From positions 1 through 40,377 of the forward strand of contig CALKJA010000111.1 of assembly GCA_937995865.1 (NCBI GenBank): 40,377 nucleotides of DNA, given 5' to 3'. Made by a program: the position numbers and the translations under genes. The DNA is from an uncultured Paracoccaceae bacterium. GTDB lineage: Bacteria; Pseudomonadota; Alphaproteobacteria; Rhodobacterales; Rhodobacteraceae. Under the pieces are notes generated by a model. It saw only the letters and a program-made list of their open reading frames with translations. It had not been told where the DNA came from and made no database searches. This document shows, one piece after another, positions 1-9,100 of the stretch (position 1 is its first letter; every line of letters starts with the position of its first letter).

Positions 1-19
1 TTCCGCCACTCCGGGGAGC

Positions 20-39
20 GCGAGGGGCTGGCCCCTCGC
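20..39. repeat. Palindromic extragenic element, terminator-like, downstream of the ALDH gene
   Basis: gcgaggggc-tg-gcccctcgc, a perfect 9-bp inverted repeat, 8 bp beyond the stop of the reverse-strand ALDH; no T-tract. Confidence 0.6.
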
Positions 40-46
40 TGCGCTA

Positions 47-2371
47 TCACTCGCCGTAGGGGATCCAGATCGTTTTGATCTCGGTCGCGTGATCTAAAGC
101 CGTTCGGATCTCAGCTGGTGTCCACGTTGGTGCTATGGGTGCGGTCCATGTGCGTTTTAGGTTGCCGGCACCAGATGCTTCTAGGTTTGCGACATCGGCG
201 CTGGGCGCAAAGGTCCAAAGCGCCGAGAGATTGAGGTGCTGGGCCAATGTTTGCGTCATTTCTGCTGTTGGGCCCGTTACGATATTAAGCACGCCGGCTG
301 GAATATCGGATGTTTCCAAAAGTTGCACCAGCTCGAGCGCGGCAAGCGGGTAAGGGTGGCTTGGGCTCGCAATAACGCTATTTCCCATGGCCATCGCCGC
401 GGCAGCGGGTGCTACTGTGCCCAGAAGTGGAGCGTCGTCTTGGGCTAAGATGCCAATCGTTCCGACGGCTTCTCGCATAGCGAGAGCGGTGCCGCGCATG
501 GGCACTGGTTTTGCGGTTCCGTCCAGTTTGTCTGCCCATGCAGCGGCCGTGAAAAGCGCTTTGACGCAGGCTTCGACCTCTGCTGCGCCACCTCTTTTGC
601 CGGTTTGGTCGTTGATCAGTTTAGCAAAGTCTTTGCTCCGTGCAGCGAGATTTTCGGCGAGATAGAACAGGATCTGCGCCCTCAGGTGGCCCGTTGTCTG
701 GGCCCATTTCACCGATGCGGCGGCTTCTACCGCGTTGCGGATATCCTTGCGGTTTGCGATTGGAGCATGTCCGAGAAGCGCCCCTTTTGGCCCGAAAACC
801 GCGCGGGAGTATCCGCCGTCGGGGCGTGTTTGTTTGCCGCCGATATAGAGCTTCAGCGTCCGGTCGAGTCCGGTGGTCGTTTTTCCATCACCTGCGAATG
901 GCGTGATTGGTTTGGCGAGCTTGGCCTTCTGTTTGGGTCGGGTATAGGCTTGAAGCCCTTCCCAGCCGCCTTCGCGTCCATAGCCGCTTTCGCGGACGCC
1001 GCCAAACGGGGCCGCGGCATCAAAGAGGTTTGTTGCGTTCACCCAAACCACCCCGGCAACAAGCTTGGGGGCGATATCCAGCGCAAGGTTTACATTTTCG
1101 GTCCACAGGGTCGCTGCCAATCCATAGCGGGTGTTATTTGCGATTTGCACTGCTTCAGCCGGGGTGCGGAACGTGGTTCCCACAAGGACCGGACCAAAGA
1201 TTTCTTCCTGCATCAGCGGGTTGGCGGTGCTCAGCCCGGTGATTAGGGTGGGTGGGTAGTAGCAGCCGTTATCTGGGACTGCACCTGCCTGAAAGGTCTC
1301 GCCGTCTGAGTTGCCGTCAACCAGTCGTTTGATTGTGGCCAACTGCACCGGGTCTACGATGGCGCCGATATCAATGCTCTTGTCTAGTGGATCGCCAATG
1401 CGGAGAGATTCCATGCGGGCGCGCAGTTTGGTGTAAAATGCTTCGGCAATGCTTTCTTGAACCAAAAGGCGGGAGCCAGCGCAGCAGACTTGCCCCTGAT
1501 TGAACCAAATTGCATCCACAAGCCCTTCGATCGCGGAATCGATATCGGCATCGTCGAACACGATATAAGGGGATTTTCCGCCAAGTTCTAAGGTCAGCGG
1601 GATATCACGACCGGCCGTTACTTTCCGGATGCGTTTGCCAACAGCGGTTGAGCCAGTGAAGGCGATTTTATCAAAGTTGACAGCTGTCAACTTCTCACCA
1701 ACGGCACCATTGCCGGTGACGATGTTCACCACGCCCTTGGGCACACCAGCTTGGCGGCAGATATCCGCAAATAGCAGGGCCGTGAGGGATGTGTATTCAG
1801 CGGGCTTGACCACCACAGTGTTGCCCATCGCAAGCGCAGGGGCGACCTTCCATGCCAGCATCAAAAGCGGGAAGTTCCACGGGATGATCTGGCCGCAGAC
1901 GCCAAGCGGCGCGCGGTCTGGTAACTCCGTGTCCATCAATTGCGCCATCCCGGCGTGATAGTAGAAATGGCGCTGCGCCAGCGGAATATCGATATCCCGC
2001 GCTTCGCGGATCGGCTTGCCGTTATCCAACGTTTCAAGCACCGCAAAAAGGCGGCTGTGCTTTTGCAAAAGCCGCGCGATTGCATACAGCACTTTGGCCC
2101 GTGCGTGCCCATCCTTGGCCCATGTACCTTGCGCCTTTTGAGCGGCCTTTAGCGCGGCATCTACATCCTCTTGCGTGGCTTGCGTGAGCGTAGCGAGCAC
2201 ATTGCCATTGGCGGGGTTCTTGGTCTCAAAATCGTCGCGCGGCTCTGTAAAGGTGCCATCAATGAAATGTCCAAAGCGCGCCCCTTGATCCACCAGCCAC
2301 GCCAGCGCATCTGATGCGCTTTCGGGGGCGGGACCATAGTCCATTGTGTCATAGATTTGTTTGATGGTCAT
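47..2371 (-). CDS. Bidomain aldehyde dehydrogenase, ALDH16-like
   Basis: N-terminal ALDH domain with LELGGKSP and FNQGQVCCAGSRL active-site motifs; a C-terminal second ALDH-like domain (from about LKLYIGGKQTRPDGG) without the Cys/Glu catalytic motifs. Confidence 0.93.
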   Translation of the reverse strand: MTIKQIYDTMDYGPAPESASDALAWLVDQGARFGHFIDGTFTEPRDDFETKNPANGNVLATLTQATQEDVDAALKAAQKAQGTWAKDGHARAKVLYAIARLLQKHSRLFAVLETLDNGKPIREARDIDIPLAQRHFYYHAGMAQLMDTELPDRAPLGVCGQIIPWNFPLLMLAWKVAPALAMGNTVVVKPAEYTSLTALLFADICRQAGVPKGVVNIVTGNGAVGEKLTAVNFDKIAFTGSTAVGKRIRKVTAGRDIPLTLELGGKSPYIVFDDADIDSAIEGLVDAIWFNQGQVCCAGSRLLVQESIAEAFYTKLRARMESLRIGDPLDKSIDIGAIVDPVQLATIKRLVDGNSDGETFQAGAVPDNGCYYPPTLITGLSTANPLMQEEIFGPVLVGTTFRTPAEAVQIANNTRYGLAATLWTENVNLALDIAPKLVAGVVWVNATNLFDAAAPFGGVRESGYGREGGWEGLQAYTRPKQKAKLAKPITPFAGDGKTTTGLDRTLKLYIGGKQTRPDGGYSRAVFGPKGALLGHAPIANRKDIRNAVEAAASVKWAQTTGHLRAQILFYLAENLAARSKDFAKLINDQTGKRGGAAEVEACVKALFTAAAWADKLDGTAKPVPMRGTALAMREAVGTIGILAQDDAPLLGTVAPAAAAMAMGNSVIASPSHPYPLAALELVQLLETSDIPAGVLNIVTGPTAEMTQTLAQHLNLSALWTFAPSADVANLEASGAGNLKRTWTAPIAPTWTPAEIRTALDHATEIKTIWIPYGE

Positions 2372-2443
2372 AACGGGCTCAAATTCGATTGCTTGCTGCG
2401 GGGTGGTGGTCCGACATGGGGGGGGAGGGTGAACAACATCTCT

Positions 2444-3427
2444 TTACCCAATCGGGTGCCGGTAGCCTGCGGAATAGGCACCTGTCACATGGTGCTCCAG
2501 CTGCCGTTCGATATCACCCAGAAGTGAGGACGCGCCAAAGCGAAACATATCCGGTTCCAGCCAGCGATTGCCCAGCTCTTCTTTTATCAGCGCAAGATAG
2601 GTTAGACTATCTTTGGCTTTGGAAATGCCGCCAGCGGGCTTATAGCCCACCCGGTAGCCCGTGCGCTCATGAAACGCGCGGATGCAGCGGATCATGACCA
2701 AAGACACAGGCAGCGTGGCATTTACATTTTCTTTGCCGGTTGAGGTTTTGATGAAATCGGCCCCGGCCATCATGCACACCATCGAAGCGCGCGCGACATT
2801 GCGCAGCGTGCCAAGCTCACCCGTTGCAAGGATCGCTTTGACATGCGCGTCACCGCACGCCTCTCGCATCGTTTTCATCTCATCATAAAGCGCTTGCCAA
2901 TTGCGGGTCAGAACGTGGCGGCGGGAAATTACGATATCGATCTCTTTCGCCCCAGCCTTCACGCTTTCCTCGATCTCCATCATTCGCAGATGCAAAGGAG
3001 ACAGGCCCGCAGGGAACCCCGTGGACACTGCCGCAACGGGGATACCGGTGCCCTGCAACGCCTCAACGGCGGTTTCCACCATATCGTGATACACACAAAC
3101 CGCGCCTGTGGTCAGATCGGGGAGGCCGATTGCGTTAAGCAGATCGGCCCGCACAGGTTGGCGCGCCTTGGCACACAGGCGGCGCACACGTCCGGGCGTA
3201 TCATCGCCCGCAAGTGTGGTCAGATCGATGCAACTGATCGCGCGCGCAAGCCAAGCGGCCTGATAATCTTTCTTAACCGTCCGGCGACCGGGCAGGCTTG
3301 CACAGCGCCGTTCGATGGCAGACGTGTTGGCCTGCACACTCAGCGCCCAATCCAGATCAAGCGGCATGCCCGGATTGCGCGGCTCCATGGCCTGCGGAAG
3401 ATGTGTATCAGTTAGGATCTCATGCAT
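2444..3427 (-). CDS. deoC: Deoxyribose-phosphate aldolase
   Basis: VAAVSTGFPAG, DFIKTSTGKENVNAT and GYKPAGGI motifs; start placed at MHEILTDTHLP (the ORF track extends to 3457). Confidence 0.92.
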   Translation of the reverse strand: MHEILTDTHLPQAMEPRNPGMPLDLDWALSVQANTSAIERRCASLPGRRTVKKDYQAAWLARAISCIDLTTLAGDDTPGRVRRLCAKARQPVRADLLNAIGLPDLTTGAVCVYHDMVETAVEALQGTGIPVAAVSTGFPAGLSPLHLRMMEIEESVKAGAKEIDIVISRRHVLTRNWQALYDEMKTMREACGDAHVKAILATGELGTLRNVARASMVCMMAGADFIKTSTGKENVNATLPVSLVMIRCIRAFHERTGYRVGYKPAGGISKAKDSLTYLALIKEELGNRWLEPDMFRFGASSLLGDIERQLEHHVTGAYSAGYRHPIG

Positions 3428-3514
3428 GTTTTCACCAAACAGGAAGCCAGCGCGCACGGCAAGGCTTGCCGTGGGTCGGCTCCCGTCATACCAGACCGTG
3501 CAAAGGAGACCACC

Positions 3515-4192
3515 ATGATTTTTGACCGTTTAGTCAAAATTGCGCCTTCAATCCTCGCGGCGGATTTTGCAAACTTTGGCGCCGAGATTGAAGCCGTTGA
3601 GGCACAAGGGGCCGATTGGATCCATGTGGACGTGATGGATGGGCATTTTGTACCCAACATTTCCTTTGGTCCAACAACCTGTGCCGCAATCCGTCCGCAT
3701 ATCAAAACTGTCATGGATGTGCATTTGATGATCGCGCCTGTGGACCCGTATATTGAGGCCTTTGCCGAAGCGGGTGCCGATTTCATCACGGCCCATGTTG
3801 AGGCTGGCCCGCATATTCACCGCACGCTTCAAGCGATCCGCGGGGCAGGAGCCAAAGCCGGTGTCGCGCTGAACCCCGGCACGCCGGTCAGCGCGGTAGA
3901 AGAACTTTTGGATTCAGTGGATCTTGTCTGCGTGATGACGGTGAACCCCGGCTTTGGTGGGCAATCCTTTATCGACATGACGTCTAAGGTCCGTGCCTTG
4001 CGGCAGATGATCGGCGATCGTGAAATCCACATTGAAATTGATGGCGGCGTTACCCCCACAACCGCGCCGCTTGTCGTACAGGCAGGTGCAGATGTGTTGG
4101 TTGCTGGATCGGCAGTGTTCAAGGGTGGGTCTGTGAAAGACCCGGCACCTTATGGTGAGAATATCCGCGCGATCCGGGCAGCCTGCGCCTGA
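3515..4192 (+). CDS. rpe: Ribulose-phosphate 3-epimerase
   Basis: KIAPSILAADFANFG, DWIHVDVMDGHFVPN, MTVNPGFGGQSF and IDGGV motifs; start at MIFDRLVKIAPS behind an AAGGAG ribosome-binding site. Confidence 0.95.
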   Translation: MIFDRLVKIAPSILAADFANFGAEIEAVEAQGADWIHVDVMDGHFVPNISFGPTTCAAIRPHIKTVMDVHLMIAPVDPYIEAFAEAGADFITAHVEAGPHIHRTLQAIRGAGAKAGVALNPGTPVSAVEELLDSVDLVCVMTVNPGFGGQSFIDMTSKVRALRQMIGDREIHIEIDGGVTPTTAPLVVQAGADVLVAGSAVFKGGSVKDPAPYGENIRAIRAACA

Positions 4193-4211
4193 TCTGCACA
4201 TTTCCTGCACA
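4183..4211 (+). promoter_or_regulatory. Three tandem heptamers at exact 11-bp periodicity (candidate OmpR/PhoB-type operator)
   Basis: CTGCGCC-tgat-CTGCACA-tttc-CTGCACA, heptamers starting at 4183, 4194 and 4205. Confidence 0.45.
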
Positions 4212-4234
4212 GGCGCACCACGCCGTTTGCGGGG

Positions 4235-4263
4235 CCTTGGTTCATCTGTAGGGTAACCAAAGG
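4235..4263 (+). promoter_or_regulatory. Leader hairpin overlapping the Shine-Dalgarno of the response-regulator gene
   Basis: CCTTGGTT (4235-4242) pairs with AACCAAAGG (4255-4263) with one bulged A; the AGGAGG at 4261-4266 is partly in the stem. Confidence 0.35.
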
Positions 4264-4271
4264 AGGCGGCT

Positions 4272-4952
4272 ATGGCGCGCGTATTATGTGTGGATGATGA
4301 CCCGGCAATCCGAGATGTGCTTGAAATTGCTCTCTCGCAGGCGGGTCACAAGGTGGAGCTTGCGGGCGACGGGGCGGAGGCTTTGGCCAAGGCGCGCTCT
4401 GGCCGGTTCGATCTTGTGGTGCTGGATATCGGCCTGCCTGAGATGGATGGCCGCGAGGTATGCAGGGCGTTGCGCCGAGAAAGCGATGTGCCGGTGCTGT
4501 TCTTAACGGCGCAGGGCGATGAGGTGGACCGTATTGTAGGCCTAGAGCTGGGCGCGGATGATTATGTTGTCAAACCCTTCTCGCCGCGTGAGCTGACGGC
4601 GCGGATCGGCGCGATCCTGAAACGCAGCACGCAAGCCCCCAAAGATGTGTTCACGCGTGGTGTGCTTCGGGTGGATGCTGCGCAGCATTTTGTGGCCGTC
4701 GCCGATCAACCCGTTGCGCTGACGGGGCGCGAAATGGCGCTGCTTGAACGACTCATCCAGCGGCCTGATCAAGTGCTGAGCCGTGTGCAGCTGACGGACG
4801 CGATTTATGGCGTGAATATCGAAGTCTCAGACCGCACTTTAGACAGCCACTTGCGCAATTTGCGCAATAAGCTGCGTGAGGCAGGATGCGATGATGCGAT
4901 TGAAACCCTTCATGGGGTCGGTATCCGGATGGGTCGATGCGCGCGCGCGTAA
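4272..4952 (+). CDS. OmpR-family two-component response regulator
   Basis: Receiver domain (VDDDP, VVLDIGLPEMDG, LTAQ, VVKPFSPREL) plus C-terminal winged helix (LSRVQLTDAIYG, VSDRTLDSHLRNLRNKL). Confidence 0.95.
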   Translation: MARVLCVDDDPAIRDVLEIALSQAGHKVELAGDGAEALAKARSGRFDLVVLDIGLPEMDGREVCRALRRESDVPVLFLTAQGDEVDRIVGLELGADDYVVKPFSPRELTARIGAILKRSTQAPKDVFTRGVLRVDAAQHFVAVADQPVALTGREMALLERLIQRPDQVLSRVQLTDAIYGVNIEVSDRTLDSHLRNLRNKLREAGCDDAIETLHGVGIRMGRCARA

Positions 4953-5902
4953 ACATCACACGCAAATGGCGTCCGCCGCTGGCTATGGTCTTGTTTGGGG
5001 CACTTGCCCTGATGGCGACCTTTACTCTGGCCTCTGTGCTGACGCTACGGGCTATTGTTCCGGATATGGGTTGGGGTGTTGGGTTGGCGCTTGTGGGATG
5101 CGGGCTGTTTGCGTTGACGGTTGCGCTGGCATGGCTTTTGTCGCGTCTGATTTTGCGTCCGGTGCGCGCGTTGGGCGCACAGGCAGCACAGCCTCGCGGG
5201 TCAGATGCACGGCGGGCACTGGCGCATTACGGTACACAAGAACTGCGCGATATGGGGGAGGCCGTTCTAGATATGGCCAGCCGCCTGCAAGCGCAGGTTC
5301 AAGATTTACGGGCCTATTCGGACCATGTCACCCATGAGCTGCGGTCCCCTTTGACCACACTCGCGGCCGCGGCTGAGCTTCTTGAAGATCCCGGACTTTC
5401 CGATGAAGACCGTTCCAAACTCACCGCCCGCGTTGCTCAAGCAACGGCGCGCATGCAGGACCTTTTGGATGCGTTGCAAGCCTTGGCGCGGGCCGAGGGG
5501 CAAAGTGATGCGCCTTTGATTGATTTGACGCCAATCGCCCGCGCTGCGGCCCAGCACTCACAGCTTGATATAACCATCAGCGGGCCGATCATGGCGCGGC
5601 TTGCCCCAGGCGCAGCACAAGCGATCTTTGAACACCTTAGCGCCAACGCCGCGCAACATGGCGCGGGGCATCTGTGCCTATTGGTGCAGGATGGGGGCGT
5701 CGTTCTTTGCGATGATGGGCCCGGAATTTCCGACGGTAATCTGCCAAAGATCTTCGATCCGTTTTTCACCACGCGACGCGAAGCAGGCGGAACAGGAATG
5801 GGCTTGGCCATCGTGCGTAGGATGATTGACGCTCATGGTGGCAGTATTGCGGCGAAAAAGACACAGAATGGTGCAAAGTTCTTCCTACAACTACCGGTTT
5901 AG
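4937..5902 (+). CDS. Sensor histidine kinase with two TM helices and a very short periplasmic loop
   Basis: H-box SDHVTHELRSPLTTL, G boxes DDGPGISD and GTGMGLAIVRRM; two TM helices separated by about RAIVPDMGWG; overlaps the response regulator by 16 bp. Confidence 0.93.
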   Translation: MRARVNITRKWRPPLAMVLFGALALMATFTLASVLTLRAIVPDMGWGVGLALVGCGLFALTVALAWLLSRLILRPVRALGAQAAQPRGSDARRALAHYGTQELRDMGEAVLDMASRLQAQVQDLRAYSDHVTHELRSPLTTLAAAAELLEDPGLSDEDRSKLTARVAQATARMQDLLDALQALARAEGQSDAPLIDLTPIARAAAQHSQLDITISGPIMARLAPGAAQAIFEHLSANAAQHGAGHLCLLVQDGGVVLCDDGPGISDGNLPKIFDPFFTTRREAGGTGMGLAIVRRMIDAHGGSIAAKKTQNGAKFFLQLPV

Positions 5903-6101
5903 TACCCCAAGATGTAGCGAAAACTGCCACCTAAAACCCCTCTATTTGGGAAAGGCACAAAATTTAGCGTGCGAATTAAGAGATTTATGTGGCGCGAATT
6001 GGAATGATTCGTTAGCTTTTCCTCAGTTTGGCCGGATAACCCGGCTGCTCGCACTATGGCCGTCCAAAAGAGCCAAGGCGATGAGGTAAGGTGGTAAAGC
6101 A

Positions 6102-9100
6102 ATGACTGCGATTGACTATGTCGTTCGCGACGGCGAAGGCCGTCTGGTTCGGGGCACCGTTGGTTCAACGGATATTAGAAACATTATTGATGTGGACACT
6201 CGGTCCGAGGTTTCTCTGAACCTCGATCGTGGAAACATCCGCGATTACAAGCGGATCGGATCCAGCCTTGAGATCATCTTGGAAGATGGTCGCGTTTTGG
6301 TTCTCGAAGGTTTCTTCTCAGAAATCTCTGTGACCGACAGCCGCTTGTATCTGAGCGCGAACAACGAATTGGTAGAGATCACCTTCTCTGAAAGCTGGGG
6401 CCGGACGAACTACGCGCATTTTGACGGTGCGGCGTCCACCAGTGCCGAAGGAGAACTTTTGTTCGAAGCCTCTAGCGGCGTGGTGGCAAACACAGAAACA
6501 ACAATGGCTGCGGCTCCTCTATTCTTTGGCGGATGGGGCACTGCTGGGGCGGTTGGCGCCGGGGTTGTTGGCACGGCAGCACTTGGTGGCGGCGGTGGCG
6601 GTGGCGGTGGAACGCCAATCGACCCAAGCGTCGATGATGGCGATGCAACCGTCAATGCGGCCACTCCTGATATTTCGATGGCCGGGCGCGCTGAACTGGG
6701 TTCCACTGTTTATGTGACCCTTGGCGATGTAACGCTTGAGACCCAGCCTGATGAAAACGGCGACTGGTCCGTGACATTCGCAGGCGAAGATATGCCTGCC
6801 GATGGCGATTACACAGCCTCCGTACGCGTTGTGACCGACGGAGAAGAAGTGATCCTTGAAGGTCCTTCATTCGTTGTAGACACCGACGCTCCGGATCTGG
6901 GCATGGCCTCCGGCACACAATCGATGAACGATGTTATCGATGCCGAATGGCAAGCAGGCGGCGTTGAACTGAGCGGCACCGGTGAACCCGGCGATCAGAT
7001 CGCGGTTACCGTTGATGGCACCACGCAACGCGCAATCGTTGATGATGGCGGAAACTGGTATGTCAATATCCCAGAAAGTGTTGTGCCTATGGGCACTTAC
7101 CAGATGCCGATCACTGTCACAGCGATGGATGATGCAGGTAACATCACAACACTGAATGACGTTTTGGATGTTGATACGGATGCCAATGCGCTGGCTCTCG
7201 ACGATGTTGCTGTGGCCGTTGATAGCGTCATCAATGACGTTGAGAATGACGCGGGCGTAACGGTCCAGGGTACAGCAACACCCGGCGCTGTAATTGCGCT
7301 GACTTTGGCCGGTGTGACAGTTGGCGCTACGGCTGCCGCTGATGGCACGTGGAGTGCCACGTTTGGCCCGGGCGTTTTGCCACCCGGCGAATATGACGCG
7401 ACACTTGTTGCGACCACCACGGATGGCGCGGGCAATGTGGCCACAGACAGCGCACCTGTGCGTGTTGATACTTTGGGCGCAGTCTCAGTTGTGACTGCAA
7501 CTGTTGAAACGGACGGCACGATCAACGCGGCCGAGGCTGCTGATGGCATCGTCCTTAACGGGACAACGCAACCGGGGTCTTCGGTTCAGGTTCAGTTCGG
7601 CACCGCATCCTATTCGGCGACGGTCGCAGCGGATGGTTCGTGGACTGTGACGGTTCCGGCCTCTGGGATCGCAGGCGGCGAATACGATGTGGCGGTCACG
7701 GCCACCGCAACGGACGCGGCAGGCAACGTCACCACCGCAACCGGTTCGGTGCACGTCGATACAAGCGTTAATGTTGCGCTGGATGACGTCCAAGCAGGTG
7801 ACAATCTGATCACAGCACAAGAAGCGAATGCGGGTGTTACCCTTACCGGGACAACACAACGCGGAGCCTCAGTAACCGTGACTCTGAATGGTGTTGAACG
7901 CGCCGCGACGGTTTCAAGCGATGGCACATGGAATGCAACCTTTGCGTCCGGCGATCTGCCATCCGGTGTGATGGAACTGCCAATGACGGCCGTTGCAACA
8001 GATGCGGCAGGCAACACAGTTTCGGATACGGGCATTCTGTCACTTGATACGATGGGCTTTATTTCAATCAGCGGCGCACCCGTTGAGGGCGATGGCATCA
8101 TCAATGAAATTGAAGCCTCGGATGGCGTTATCTTTACCGGTACAACGCAGCCCGGGTCGTCTGTTACTGTTACCTTCGCGGGCACGACAAACACTGCGGT
8201 TGTTGGCGCGGATGGCACTTGGACGGCGAATTTCGCCGCAACGGATATTCCGGCAGGCACCTACGCGGGCACTCTCACCGCGTCTGCGGTCAGCCCAACG
8301 GGTAACCAATCCACCGATACCGCCACGATCAATGTGGACACTCAAACCAACAATTTCGCACTGACCTCCGGCATCGTCGGTGGCGATGGGACACTTGGGG
8401 CCGACGAGCTTGGCACTGGCGTCACTTTGACCGGCACAACCGAACCGGGCAGCTCGGTTGTTGTGGTCGTTGCAGGCGTGTCGCAAAGTGCACAGGTGGC
8501 CGCTGATGGCAGCTGGAGCACAACCTTTGCATCCGGAACCATCCCGCAAGGCGAATATTCAACATCGATGACAGCCACTATGACAGACCCGGCGGGCAAT
8601 CAGGAAACCCTGACCCAATCGGTGCTTGTTGATACGGTTGCATCAACGCTGACACTGTCTGCTGCCCCGATTGAAGGCGATGACGTTGTGAACGCTGCTG
8701 AGGCTTCGGATGGGGTCACACTTACGGGCACCGCCGATCCTGGAGCTGTTGTTTATGTGTCGCTGGGCAGCGTGTCCAAGACTGTTATTGCGTCAATAGA
8801 TGGCTCTTGGAGCACCTATTATTCCGCGTCAGAAGTGCCAAGCGGCACGTATAATGCGGGGATCTCGGCCTACACGATTGATGGGGCTGGCAACCAAGCA
8901 AACGTTTCTGACACCGTTAGGATCGACACCCAAGTTACCAATTTCGCCTTCTCTGGCGGTCCGGTTGAGGGCGACAACGTCATCACCGGCGCAGAAGCTT
9001 CGGACGGGGTCGTGGTCACAGGAATGGTCGAAGCGGGTTCGGCGGTAGTCGTTGCACTGGGCTCTGCCTCGGTGAATGCGGTTGTCTCGGAAACAGGCAT

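Noticed and set aside
605-1246. 213 aa forward ORF antisense to the ALDH gene
   Set aside because: Shadow ORF in a GC-rich gene; no recognisable motif, while the opposite strand is a convincing ALDH.
2843-3415. 190 aa forward ORF antisense to deoC
   Set aside because: Overlaps the strongly supported deoC; composition typical of antisense reading.
7610-8260. 216 aa and other long reverse ORFs inside the adhesin repeats
   Set aside because: Low-complexity mirror of the repetitive Thr/Ala/Gly-rich coding strand.
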